Below are positions 9,347 to 17,553 of a stretch of DNA of 64,000 bases, in pieces. The translations under genes were made by a program, and so were the position numbers. The DNA is taken from positions 5,704,001-5,768,000 of the forward strand of contig JAKGSH010000010.1 in assembly GCA_021568835.1 (NCBI GenBank), in the 5' to 3' direction. Within the stretch, counting starts at the first letter, position 1. Each line of letters opens with the position of its first letter. This stretch comes from Streptomyces sp. Tue 6430. GTDB taxonomy: Bacteria > Actinomycetota > Actinomycetes > Streptomycetales > Streptomycetaceae. The notes under the pieces were generated by a model. That model was not told the DNA's origin and made no database searches. It saw only the letters and a list, made by a program, of their open reading frames with translations.

Positions 9347-9742
9347 ATGAGATTCCCCCCACGGATCACTCGTATCGGCGGCGCCGCCGCCCTCCTGTCC
9401 GCGCTCCTCGTCGGCGGGACCGTCTCCGCCGGACCGGCGACCGCCGCGGCGACCGCGGTCGGCAGCATCTGCTACAGCGACCTGCCCTCGCAGGCGTACA
9501 CCACGCTGCGGCTGATCGACCAGGGCGGCCCGTTCCCGTACTCGCAGGACGGATCCGTCTTCCAGAACCGGGAAGGCGTCCTGCCCTCGAAGTCCTCGGG
9601 CTACTACCACGAGTACACGGTCAAGACGCCGGGCTCCTCCACGCGCGGCGCGCGGCGCATCGTGACCGGTCAGCAGTACGAGGAGGACTACTACACCGCC
9701 GACCACTACGCGAGCTTCGACCTGGTCGACCACGACTGCTGA
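9347..9742 (+). CDS. secreted guanyl-specific ribonuclease, RNase Sa family
   Basis: A 131-residue precursor with a Sec signal peptide (RITRIGGAAALLSALLVGG, residues 6-24, cleaved near ATAAA). The mature part matches Streptomyces RNase Sa closely: PFPYSQDGSVFQNRE, YYHEYTV, TRGARRI and DHYASFDLVDHDC. By alignment with RNase Sa the catalytic residues are Glu89, Arg104 and His120. Glu76 contacts guanine, and Cys42-Cys131 form the disulfide. It cuts RNA after G outside the cell. No barstar-type inhibitor gene is adjacent. Expression is unlikely to harm the host because the enzyme folds after export. The start is ATG at 9347, just before the signal's basic residues. Confidence 0.93.
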   Translation: MRFPPRITRIGGAAALLSALLVGGTVSAGPATAAATAVGSICYSDLPSQAYTTLRLIDQGGPFPYSQDGSVFQNREGVLPSKSSGYYHEYTVKTPGSSTRGARRIVTGQQYEEDYYTADHYASFDLVDHDC

Positions 9743-9773
9743 CCCGGTCGGCCCACGGAGAACGGTGCCACCG

Positions 9774-9810
9774 GCCGGGAGCCCGGCCCGCGTTCAGCCG
9801 GGCTCCCGGC
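9774..9810. terminator. bidirectional hairpin between the ribonuclease and membrane-protein genes
   Basis: A perfect 14-bp stem (9774-9787 with 9797-9810) and a 9-base loop lie 32 bases after the ribonuclease stop. Its right arm is made of the last codons of the convergent gene, so the coding end itself forms half of the terminator. Confidence 0.6.
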
Positions 9811-9994
9811 TCTCCGCGGCGGCGAACAGGGCGAACGCGAGCACCAGGAGCGCCACGCTCGCGTAGACCTCGTGGCCGTCGAGGAAGCCGATCCGCTGCA
9901 CGAGTCCCCAGTCCAGGTCGGTGAACTCGTGCACCAGGCCGGCGACGCCCTGCACCAGGGCGATGAAACCGAGTGCCTCCATCAGTTGTCTCAT
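9794..9994 (-). CDS. small two-helix membrane protein
   Basis: A 66-residue protein with two hydrophobic segments, EALGFIALVQGVAGLVH (about residues 6-22) and VYASVALLVLAFALFAAA (about 43-60). A short polar stretch with WGLVQRIGFLDGHE lies between them. It looks like a two-pass membrane protein of the kind widespread in Streptomyces. I do not recognise a named family. It is convergent to the ribonuclease and divergent from the histidine kinase gene 268 bases away. Confidence 0.6.
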   Translation of the reverse strand: MRQLMEALGFIALVQGVAGLVHEFTDLDWGLVQRIGFLDGHEVYASVALLVLAFALFAAAESREPG

Positions 9995-10261
9995 GCCCCA
10001 GACCCTCGCCCCGCCGTCCCCTCACGGACATCGGCCGCGGGGCGAGGGGCCGGCGCCGGAAGGCTCGCGTCGACGGAGGGGAAGTCCCCCGCGGGCGGCG
10101 GGCGGGTGCATCCTCGGTCGGCCTTCGCACCCACCCCGGGCGTGGCCGGCTGCACCCTCGGTCGACGGCGCCGCGACTTTCGTCGGTGTTCGGCCGACGT
10201 GGGTCGCCGATCCCGGCCGGGACGGGGTGGTACCGCTTCGCGCTGCGTAGATTTGTCGGCC

Positions 10262-11539
10262 ATGAGGAGTGACGACAGGCCCGCGCCGGCAACGGCGGCA
10301 GCGGCCTTCCCGACGCGGCGATGGCTGCTGCCGTCCGCCGTCGCCGCGGAACTGGACCCGGAATCCGGGCCGTTCGCGCGCTCCGGAGGGCGGCCCCGGC
10401 GCACCGTGCGCGACTGGCTCGTCGACTTCACCTGCTTCGTGCTGGCCGTCGTCCTCGGCCTGCTGGTGGCGGACACGCTCACCGAGCAGGAGGACCTCCC
10501 GGGCTCCCTCCTCGTCGCCGACCAGCTGCTCGGCGCGCTGTCCTGCGCCGCGGTGTGGCTGCGACGCCGCCTGCCCGTCGGCCTCGCTGCCGCGACGATC
10601 CCCTTCGGCTTCCTCTCCACGACCTCGGCCGGAGCCTGCGCGATCGCCCTCTTCACCCTCGCCGTGCACCGGCCCTTCCGGTACGTCGCCTGGATCGGCG
10701 GCCTCCAGCTCGCCGTGACCCCGCTGCTGCTGCGGGTCCGCCCCGACCCCGACCTGGAGTACGGGCCGGCCGTCGTGTGGACGGTGCTGCTCGTCCTCGC
10801 GGTCGGCGGCTGGGGCATGCTCGTGCGGTCCAGGCGGCAGCTCATGCTGAGCCTGCGGGACCGGGCCCGGCGCGCCGAGACGGAGGCGCGGCTGCGGGCC
10901 GAGCAGGCGCAGCGGCTGGCCCGCGAGGCCATCGCCCGCGAGATGCACGACGTGCTCGCCCACCGGCTGACCCTGCTCAGCGTGCACGCGGGCGCACTGG
11001 AGTTCCGGCCGGACGCGCCTCGCGAGGAGATCGTGCGGGCGGCCGGGGTCATCCGGGAGAGCGCCCACGAGGCACTCCAGGACCTGCGGGAGATCATCGG
11101 CGTCCTGCGGGCCGGCGAGCCCGACGACGCCGGCCGCCCCCAGCCGACGCTGGCCGCCCTGGACGGGCTGGTCGCCGAGTCCCGCGAGGCGGGCATGAAG
11201 GTCGTCCTCGACCAGCGGGTCACCGACCCGGCCGCCGTGCCCTCGTCCGTCGGCCGGACCGCCTACCGCATCACCCAGGAGTGCCTCACCAACACCCGCA
11301 AGCACGCGCCGGGCGCGGAGGCCGCGGTGACGGTCGCCGGTGCCCCCGGAGAGGGCCTCACGGTCACGGTCCGCAACCCCGCTCCGGAGGGTGACGTCCC
11401 GTCCGTCCCCGGCTCGGGCCAGGGCCTGATCGGCCTCACCGAACGCGCGACCCTCACCGGCGGGCGCCTGCAACACGGCCCGCGCGAGGACGGCGGCTTC
11501 GAGGTACGCGCGTGGCTGCCGTGGCCCCGGACCGCGTGA
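10262..11539 (+). CDS. two-component sensor histidine kinase (HisKA_3 / NarL-type)
   Basis: A 425-residue membrane kinase. About five hydrophobic segments occupy residues 55-190 with little extracellular sequence, so the stimulus is probably sensed in or at the membrane. A coiled linker follows (RRAETEARLRAEQAQ). The phosphoacceptor His229 sits in AREMHDVLAHRL, typical of HisKA_3. The HATPase has the N-box NTRKHAPG (near 344) and the G-box GSGQGLIGLTERA. It is paired with the LuxR-type response regulator downstream. The ATG at 10262 is the first start after the divergent gene. The stimulus and targets are unknown. Confidence 0.9.
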   Translation: MRSDDRPAPATAAAAFPTRRWLLPSAVAAELDPESGPFARSGGRPRRTVRDWLVDFTCFVLAVVLGLLVADTLTEQEDLPGSLLVADQLLGALSCAAVWLRRRLPVGLAAATIPFGFLSTTSAGACAIALFTLAVHRPFRYVAWIGGLQLAVTPLLLRVRPDPDLEYGPAVVWTVLLVLAVGGWGMLVRSRRQLMLSLRDRARRAETEARLRAEQAQRLAREAIAREMHDVLAHRLTLLSVHAGALEFRPDAPREEIVRAAGVIRESAHEALQDLREIIGVLRAGEPDDAGRPQPTLAALDGLVAESREAGMKVVLDQRVTDPAAVPSSVGRTAYRITQECLTNTRKHAPGAEAAVTVAGAPGEGLTVTVRNPAPEGDVPSVPGSGQGLIGLTERATLTGGRLQHGPREDGGFEVRAWLPWPRTA

Positions 11540-11597
11540 CGCGGGGCCGGGCGAGGCAGGACGGGCGGGGCGGGCGGGCGTGAGGACCGGCGCCGGG

Positions 11598-11740
11598 AGG
11601 CCGATGGCCGGCGGTGCCGATGACCGTGGTGCCGGCGGCCGGTGGTGCTGACGACTGTGGTGCCGACGGCCGTGGTGCCGGCGGCCGGTGGCGCGATGAC
11701 CGTGGAGCCGACGGCCGGTGGCGCCGATCGCCGGAACGCC
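11598..11740. repeat. imperfect GC-rich repeats between kinase and regulator
   Basis: The 278-base gap between kinase and response regulator is largely diverged copies of a roughly 20-bp unit based on GGTGCCGGCGGCCGGTGG, alternating with GACGGCCG. Such a gap inside a two-component pair is unusual. I see no coding content. Confidence 0.5.
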
Positions 11741-11817
11741 GAGCACCGCGGCCCCGTCGCCGGAAGACTGCCGCCGAGGCCCAACTCACCGGCTCCGGAC
11801 GTGATTACGTGGGGCCC

Positions 11818-12485
11818 ATGACTGCGATCAGACTCCTCCTCGTCGACGACGACCCCCTGGTACGGGCCGGTCTCTCCCTCATGATGGGCGGCGCCGAGGA
11901 CATCGAGATCGTCGGTGAGGCCGCCGACGGCGACGAGGTCGAGGCGCTCGTCGACCGCACCCGCCCCGACGTCGTCCTGATGGACATCCGGATGCCGACG
12001 GTGGACGGCCTCACCGCCACCCAGCGGCTGCGCGCCCGGCGGACGCCCCGCAGGTCGTCGTCCTCACCACCTTCCACGCCGACGAGCACGTGCTGCGCGC
12101 CCTGCGCGCGGGCGCCGCCGGGTTCGTCCTCAAGGACACCCCGCCCGCCCAGATCGTCGACGCCGTAAGGCGGGTCGCGGCCGGCGACCCCGTCCTGTCG
12201 CCCACCGTCACCCGCCGGCTCATGGCCCACGCGGCCGGCACCGCCGCCGACACCCGGCGGGCACGCGCGCGTGAGCGCGTCGCCGCCCTGGGCGAACGGG
12301 AGCGCGAGGTCGCGGTCGCCGTCGGGCGCGGCCTGTCCAACGCCGAGATCGCCGCCGCGCTGTTCATGAGCGTCGCCACCGTCAAGACCCACGTCTCCCG
12401 CGTCCTGGCCAAGCTCGACCTCAACAACCGGGTGCAGATCGCCCTGCTGGCGTACGACGCGGGACTGCTGGAGGACGGCGACTGA
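11818..12485 (+). CDS. LuxR/NarL-type response regulator, one frameshift
   Basis: Receiver domain: LLLVDDDPLVRAGL with phosphoacceptor Asp56 in VVLMDIRMPTVDG. Output: a C-terminal LuxR helix-turn-helix (REREVAVAVGRGLSNAEIAA to VKTHVSRVLAKL). The frame breaks near 12036-12042, in CCCGGCGGAC. One missing base there restores the expected APQVVVLTTFHADEHVLRAL. About 222 residues once repaired. The ATG at 11818 is chosen because the receiver begins immediately after it. It should be phosphorylated by the kinase encoded just upstream. Confidence 0.85.
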
Positions 12486-12559
12486 CGGCGAACCCGTCGG
12501 CCGGGGCGGGCACTCGGAAGGCGCCCCGGCCGTTGGAGCGGTGACGGGGAGGGGACGCG

Positions 12560-13747
12560 ATGGGTGAAGACGTGATCGACCTGGGGGAGTTCGGCGAGGA
12601 GTTCCGGCGCGACCCGCATCCGGTGTACGCGCGCCTGAGGGAGCGCGGTCCGATCCACCGGGTGCGGCTGCCCGGGCCCGACGCCCGCCACGAGACGTGG
12701 CTCGTCGTGGGCCACGAGGAGGCGCGTGCCGCGCTCGCCGACCCCCGGCTGGCCAAGGACGGCAGCCGCATCGGCGTGACCTTCCTCGACGAGGAACTGA
12801 TCGGCAAGTACCTCCTGACCACCGACCCGCCCCAGCACACCCGCCTGCGCGCGCTGGTCTCCCGCGCGTTCACCGTGCGGCGGGTGGAGGAACTGCGCCC
12901 GAGGATCCAGCAGATCACCGACGACCTGCTCGACGCGATGCTCCCGCACGGCCGTGCCGACCTGGTGGAATCCTTCGCCTACCCGCTGCCGATCACGGTC
13001 ATCTGCGAACTGCTCGGCATCCCCGAGATCGACCGCACGGAGTTCCGCAAGCTGTCCACCGAGGCCGTCGCCCCCACCAGCGGAGCCGAGGAGTACGCCG
13101 CCTTCGTCCGGCTCGCCGAGTACCTCACCGAACTGATCGAGGACAAGCGCGCCGCCGGGCCCGGCGGCGACCTGCTCGGCGACCTCGTCCGCACCACCGC
13201 GGAGGACGGCGACCGCCTCTCGCCCGGCGAACTGCGCGGCATGGCGTTCATCCTGCTCATCGCCGGCCACGAGACCACGGTCAACCTCATCACCAACGCC
13301 GTCCACGCCCTCCTCACCCACCCCGGCCAACTCGCCGCCCTGCGCGCCGACATGACACTCCTCGACGGCGCCGTCGAGGAGGCCCTGCGGTACGAGGGCC
13401 CGGTGGAGAACGCCACCTTCCGCTTCGCCGCCGAGCCGCTGGAGATCGCCGGCGTCCCCGTCGCCCGGGGCGAGGGCGTGATGGTCGGCCTCACCGCCGC
13501 GGACCGTGACGGCCTCCGCTATCCCGCCCCCGACCGCTTCGACATACGCCGCGACACCCGCGGCCACCTCGCCTTCGGCCACGGCCTCCACTACTGCCTG
13601 GGCGCCCCCCTGGCCCGTCTGGAGGCCCGCACGGCGCTGCGCTCCCTCCTCGACCGCGCCCCCGGACTCGCCCCGGACGGCCCGCCCGGCGAGTGGCTGC
13701 CGGGCATGCTGATGCGGGGAGTGCGGAGCCTGCCCGTGCGCTGGTAG
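12560..13747 (+). CDS. cytochrome P450
   Basis: A soluble class I P450 of 395 residues. Landmarks are the C-helix HTRLRALVSRAFT, the I-helix oxygen-activating AGHETTVNL (about residues 235-243), the ExxR in EEALRY and the heme loop FGHGLHYCLGAPLAR with ligand Cys346. The sequence style is that of the CYP107/CYP105-like monooxygenases of Streptomyces. The substrate cannot be told. No ferredoxin gene is adjacent, so electrons must come from elsewhere. The start is ATG at 12560 after GGGGAGGGG. It follows the response regulator by 74 bases, so co-regulation is possible. Confidence 0.92.
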   Translation: MGEDVIDLGEFGEEFRRDPHPVYARLRERGPIHRVRLPGPDARHETWLVVGHEEARAALADPRLAKDGSRIGVTFLDEELIGKYLLTTDPPQHTRLRALVSRAFTVRRVEELRPRIQQITDDLLDAMLPHGRADLVESFAYPLPITVICELLGIPEIDRTEFRKLSTEAVAPTSGAEEYAAFVRLAEYLTELIEDKRAAGPGGDLLGDLVRTTAEDGDRLSPGELRGMAFILLIAGHETTVNLITNAVHALLTHPGQLAALRADMTLLDGAVEEALRYEGPVENATFRFAAEPLEIAGVPVARGEGVMVGLTAADRDGLRYPAPDRFDIRRDTRGHLAFGHGLHYCLGAPLARLEARTALRSLLDRAPGLAPDGPPGEWLPGMLMRGVRSLPVRW

Positions 13748-13750
13748 AAC

Positions 13751-13780
13751 GGGGCGGACCCGTGAGGGTCGTCCCGCCCC
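13751..13780 (+). terminator. hairpin after the P450 gene
   Basis: GGGGCGGAC (13751-13759) pairs with GTCCCGCCCC (13771-13780) with one bulged C, three bases after the P450 stop. Confidence 0.45.
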
Positions 13781-13827
13781 GCCCCGTCGGTACCCCGGGG
13801 CGGTGATCCGCCCAGTCAGGGAGAGTC

Positions 13828-14285
13828 ATGACGACGTCACCGGCCGGCCGCTTCGACCTGGCCGCCGCCCGCGCCGCGCTGGACAGTCAGCCCTTCAGCC
13901 GGCTGATCGGCGCCCGCCTCACCGCCTTCGGCGAGGGCGGCGCCACCCTGGAGGTCGACCTCAGGGAGGAACTCCACCAGCAGAACGGCTTCGCGCACGG
14001 CGGAGTCCTCTCCTACGCCGCGGACAACGCGCTCACCTTCGCGGGCGGAGCGGCACTGGGACCGGCCGTGCTCACCGGCGGCTTCTCCATCCAGTACGTC
14101 CGCCCCGCCACCGGCCGCACGCTGCGCGCCCGCGCCGAGGTGGTCCAGGCGGGCCGCCGCCAGGCGGTCGTCCGCTGCGACCTGCACACCGTCGCCGACG
14201 ACGGCACCGAACGGCTGTGCGCGGTGGCGCAGGGCACCGTACTGGCGGTGCCGGGGAGCAGGAGGCCGGTCCGGTGGCCCGGTGA
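13828..14285 (+). CDS. PaaI-type hotdog thioesterase, C-terminal end uncertain
   Basis: A hotdog-fold acyl-CoA thioesterase. The motif HQQNGFAHGGVLSYAADN includes the HGG substrate loop and a following Asp, and GGFSIQYVRPATGRTLRA is typical of PaaI/YdiI proteins. Family proteins end soon after CAVAQGTVLAV, at about codon 145. The open frame here instead runs on to 14871 through sequence antisense to the next gene. I think one base is missing near the GGGG run at about 14253-14256, and that the true stop is the TGA at 14283-14285. The start is ATG at 13828 after GGGAGAG. Confidence 0.72.
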
Positions 14286-14485
14286 GGTGCGGCCCGCCGC
14301 TGACGGCTCCCGCACCGCGTGCTCCCCGCGCCGCACCCGCGGGGCGCCCCACGCGCACCGCGACCGCCCCACGCGCACCACGCGCACCACGCCCGCACCG
14401 CTCGCACCGCACGTGCCGCGAGTGCCGCCCGCGCGCACCGCTCCCACGCACCGCCTGGGCGCGGGGCCACCGGGAGCCCTCCCCG

Positions 14486-15508
14486 CTATGCTCCCGCCGC
14501 TTCCGGCGCGCCCGGGATCTCCGCCAGCGACACCGCCCTCCGCTCGCGGCGGGAGACCTCGCAGGCCTCGGCGATCCGCAGGGCCCGGAGGGCCTCGCGG
14601 CCGTCGCAGGGATTGGCCCGCCCGCCCCGTACGACATCGACGAAGGCGATCAGCTCCGCCTCGTACGCGGGTCCGAAGCGCTCCAGGAACCCGGTCCACG
14701 GCTTGTCGGCCGCCGGTGGCCCGGTCGGCTCGGTGGAGGCGATCGGCGTGCGGTCGTCGAGTCCCACCACGACCTGGTCGAGTTCCCCGGCCAGCTCCAT
14801 GCGGACGTCGTACCCCGCGCCGTTCAGCCGCGTCGCCGTGGCCGTGGCGAGGGTGCCGTCGTCGAGGGTGAGGACCGCGGCCGCGGTGTCGACGTCTCCC
14901 GCCGCGCGGAACATCGCGGGCCCGGCGTCCGACCCGGTGGCGTACACGTCGGTCACCTCGCGCCCGGTCACCCAGCGCAGGACGTCGAAGTCGTGGATCA
15001 GCGCGTCCCGGAACAGCCCGCCGGACACCGGCAACCACGCGGCGGGCGGCGGTGACTGGTCGGAGGTCACCGCGCGCACGGTGTGCAGCCGTCCGAGCCG
15101 GCCCGAGCGGACCGCCTCGCGGGCGCCCGTGTACCCGGCGTCGAAGCGGCGCTGGAACCCCATCTGGAGGACCGTTCCGGCGGCCTCCACCTCGGCGATC
15201 GCCGCCAGGGTGCCGGCCAGGTCCAGGGCTATCGGCTTCTCGCAGAACACCGGCAGTCCGGAGCGCGCCGCCCGGCCGATCAGTTCGGCGTGGGCCGAGG
15301 TCGCCGTCGTGATCACCACCGCGTCCACGCCCCACCGGAAGATCTCCTCGACCCCCGGCGCGGCCGTCTCGCCCAGCCGCAGCGCCAGCTCCGCCGCCCG
15401 CGCGGGTTCCGTGTCCGTCAGGATGAGGGATCCGACCTCGCGGTGACGGCTGAGTGTGTTCGCATGAATGGTGCCGATGCGGCCCGTCCCGATGACCCCG
15501 ATGCGCAT
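14486..15508 (-). CDS. Gfo/Idh/MocA-family NAD(P)-dependent sugar or inositol dehydrogenase
   Basis: About 340 residues. It has an N-terminal Rossmann fold (MRIGVIGTGRIGTIHA), the family signature EKPIALDL with its catalytic-region Lys, and a C-terminal half with GGLFRDALIHDFDVLRW (the conserved Asp-x-x-x-His catalytic pair is in this stretch). It resembles inositol 2-dehydrogenases, but substrate assignment within this family is unsafe. It is divergent from the GntR regulator and sugar transporter, and the shared spacer holds a TGTCCGGACA palindrome. The enzyme therefore probably oxidises the sugar or polyol that the transporter imports. Confidence 0.88.
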   Translation of the reverse strand: MRIGVIGTGRIGTIHANTLSRHREVGSLILTDTEPARAAELALRLGETAAPGVEEIFRWGVDAVVITTATSAHAELIGRAARSGLPVFCEKPIALDLAGTLAAIAEVEAAGTVLQMGFQRRFDAGYTGAREAVRSGRLGRLHTVRAVTSDQSPPPAAWLPVSGGLFRDALIHDFDVLRWVTGREVTDVYATGSDAGPAMFRAAGDVDTAAAVLTLDDGTLATATATRLNGAGYDVRMELAGELDQVVVGLDDRTPIASTEPTGPPAADKPWTGFLERFGPAYEAELIAFVDVVRGGRANPCDGREALRALRIAEACEVSRRERRAVSLAEIPGAPEAAGA

Positions 15509-15549
15509 GGAATCAAGGTGACGTCGGAGACCGGAACCTGTCAATGTGT

Positions 15550-15561
15550 TTGTCCGGACAA
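15550..15561. promoter_or_regulatory. TTGTCCGGACAA palindrome in the dehydrogenase/GntR spacer
   Basis: A perfect 12-bp palindrome about 40 bases upstream of the dehydrogenase ATG and 50 bases upstream of the GntR start. The same TGTCCGGACA core recurs before the transporter operon. It is most likely the GntR regulator's own operator. Confidence 0.65.
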
Positions 15562-15611
15562 TCTGACTACACGACTTCCCGTCAACCGGCCACGGAGCTA
15601 CGCTCGAGCCC

Positions 15612-16376
15612 GTGCCCAGACCAGAGGTGGACCCGACCGTGCAGCTCGAACTCCGTGTGGACCGAAGCTCTCCGGTGCCGTTGTACTTCCAGCTGTCCCA
15701 GCAGCTGGAGGCGGCGATCGAGCACGGAGAGCTCACCCCGGGCAGCCTGCTGGGCAACGAGATCGAGCTGGCCGCCCGGCTCGGCCTGTCCCGCCCGACC
15801 GTCCGCCAGGCCATCCAGTCCCTCGTGGACAAGGGCCTGCTGGTCCGCCGCCGGGGCGTCGGCACCCAGGTCGTGCACAGCCAGGTCAAGCGGCCCCTGG
15901 AGCTGAGCAGCCTCTACGACGACCTGGAGGCGGCCGGCCAGCGCCCCGCGACGACGGTCCTGGTCAACACCGTCGTCCCCGCGTCCGCCGAGCTCGCCGC
16001 CGCGCTCGCGGTGGCCGAGGGCAGTGAGGTGCACCGGGTGGAACGGCTGCGGCTCGCGCACGGGGAGCCGATGGCGTACCTGACCAACCACCTCCCCTCC
16101 GGCCTGCTGGACCTCGACACCGCCCAGCTGGAGACCACGGGCCTGTACCGGATGATGCGGGCGGCCGGGATCACCCTGCACAGCGCCCGCCAGTCCATCG
16201 GCGCCCGCGCCGCCACCGCCGCCGAGGCCGGGCGGCTCGGCGAGCCGGAGGGCGCCCCGCTGCTCACCATGCGGCGCACCACCTTCGACGACACGGGCCG
16301 CGCGGTCGAGTTCGGCGACCACATCTACCGTCCCGCCCGGTACTCCTTCGAGTTCCAGCTGCTCGTACGCCCATAG
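15612..16376 (+). CDS. GntR-family regulator, HutC/UTRA type
   Basis: A 254-residue protein: N-terminal winged helix (PLYFQLSQQLEAAI to GLSRPTVRQAIQSLVDKGLL, residues 22-72) and a UTRA ligand-binding domain (about 105-250, with VHRVERLRLAHGEPMAY and DHIYRPARYSFEF). UTRA proteins of this subgroup usually bind sugar phosphates or related metabolites and release DNA. The GTG start at 15612 puts the helix-turn-helix at the usual distance. It sits between the divergent dehydrogenase and the downstream transporter genes, and palindromes with the core TGTCCGGACA lie on both sides of the gene. It is the probable local repressor. Confidence 0.9.
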   Translation: MPRPEVDPTVQLELRVDRSSPVPLYFQLSQQLEAAIEHGELTPGSLLGNEIELAARLGLSRPTVRQAIQSLVDKGLLVRRRGVGTQVVHSQVKRPLELSSLYDDLEAAGQRPATTVLVNTVVPASAELAAALAVAEGSEVHRVERLRLAHGEPMAYLTNHLPSGLLDLDTAQLETTGLYRMMRAAGITLHSARQSIGARAATAAEAGRLGEPEGAPLLTMRRTTFDDTGRAVEFGDHIYRPARYSFEFQLLVRP

Positions 16377-16409
16377 CGCGCGTCTTCCCGAGGGCCGCCC
16401 TCGTCGCAA

Positions 16410-16419
16410 TGTCCGGACA
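16410..16419. promoter_or_regulatory. second TGTCCGGACA operator, before the transporter operon
   Basis: A perfect 10-bp core shared with the site at 15550-15561, 130 bases upstream of the binding-protein start and 34 bases after the GntR stop. It supports control of the transporter by the adjacent GntR protein. Confidence 0.62.
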
Positions 16420-16548
16420 ATGCGACCGGCGCGCGGTCCCCGGCCGTGCGGCACGTGATCCCCGTGTTCGATACTGGGGCGTTTGCGTCCGGTGGGAGAA
16501 CGCCGAAGGCGCGCGTACGGCAGCACACGGCAAGAAGGGCACGGCCTC

Positions 16549-17553
16549 GTGGCACGGTTTGGGACCTGGACAGGGATCGCGTTGGCGGGGGTGCTCTGCG
16601 TCTCCCTCGCGGGGTGCAGCAGTACCGGGGGAAAGCGTGCCGAGGACGCTCGGAAGGCCGCGGCCGCGCAGGGCCGGGCCGCGGTCGACACCCCGCGCTG
16701 GACCTTCGCGATGATCACCCACTCGGGCGACGGCGACACCTTCTGGGACATCGTCCAGAGCGGCGCGAAACAGGCCGCCCTCAAGGACAACATCAATTTC
16801 CTGTACTCCCACGACGACGAGGCCCAGCAGCAGGCGCAGCTCGTCGACGCGGCGGTCGACAAGAAGGTCGACGGCATCATCGTCACCCTCGCCAAGCCCG
16901 ACGCGATGAAGGCCGCCCTGGCCCGCGCCCGCGCGGCCGGCATCCCCGTGATCACGGTGAACTCCGGCTCGGCTGAGTCGAAGGCGTTCGGCGCGCTCAC
17001 CCACATCGGCCAGGACGAGACGATCGCCGGCGAGGCCGTCGGCGAGGAGCTGAACCGGCGCGGGAAGAAGAAGGCGATCTGCGTCCTGCACGAGCAGGGC
17101 AACATCGGCCACGAGCAGCGCTGCGACGGCGTCGCCAAGACCTTCACCGGCAAGGTGACCGACCTCTACGTCACCGGCACCAACATGCCCGACGTGCAGT
17201 CGGCCATCGAGGCCAAGCTCCAGGCCGACCCCTCGACCGACGCCGTCGTCACCCTCGGCGCGCCGTTCGCCGACACCGCCGTCAAGGCCGGGCGGGGCGC
17301 CGGCAGCAAGGCCGAGATCGACACCTTCGACCTCAACGCCAAGGTGGCCGCGGGTCTGGCGGACGGCACCCTCGGCTTCGCCGTCGACCAGCAGCCGTAC
17401 CTCCAGGGCTACCAGGCCGTCGACCTGCTGTGGCTGTACAAGTACAACGGCGACGTCCTCGGCGGCGGCCGCCCCGTCCTGACCGGACCGCAGATCATCA
17501 CGAAGGACCAGGCGGACGAGCTGGCCGCGTACACCGAGCGGGGCACCCGATGA
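16549..17553 (+). CDS. sugar ABC transporter substrate-binding lipoprotein
   Basis: An extracytoplasmic solute receptor of about 334 residues. The signal peptide ends in the lipobox LAGC (Cys at about residue 24), so the protein is lipid-anchored outside the membrane. The rest is a periplasmic-binding-protein type I fold of the ribose/galactose/inositol kind (WTFAMITHSGDGDTFWD, DGIIVTLAKPDAM, IPVITVNSG, GFAVDQQPYLQGY). I chose the GTG at 16549, with AAGAAGGGC just upstream, because it places the signal correctly. It is the first gene of a three-gene transporter; its stop overlaps the permease start (ATGA). Confidence 0.9.
   Translation: MARFGTWTGIALAGVLCVSLAGCSSTGGKRAEDARKAAAAQGRAAVDTPRWTFAMITHSGDGDTFWDIVQSGAKQAALKDNINFLYSHDDEAQQQAQLVDAAVDKKVDGIIVTLAKPDAMKAALARARAAGIPVITVNSGSAESKAFGALTHIGQDETIAGEAVGEELNRRGKKKAICVLHEQGNIGHEQRCDGVAKTFTGKVTDLYVTGTNMPDVQSAIEAKLQADPSTDAVVTLGAPFADTAVKAGRGAGSKAEIDTFDLNAKVAAGLADGTLGFAVDQQPYLQGYQAVDLLWLYKYNGDVLGGGRPVLTGPQIITKDQADELAAYTERGTR

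Noticed and set aside
14286..14871. Extension of the thioesterase frame
   Set aside because: It is antisense to the Gfo/Idh gene and lacks similarity; a lost base before the true stop explains it better.
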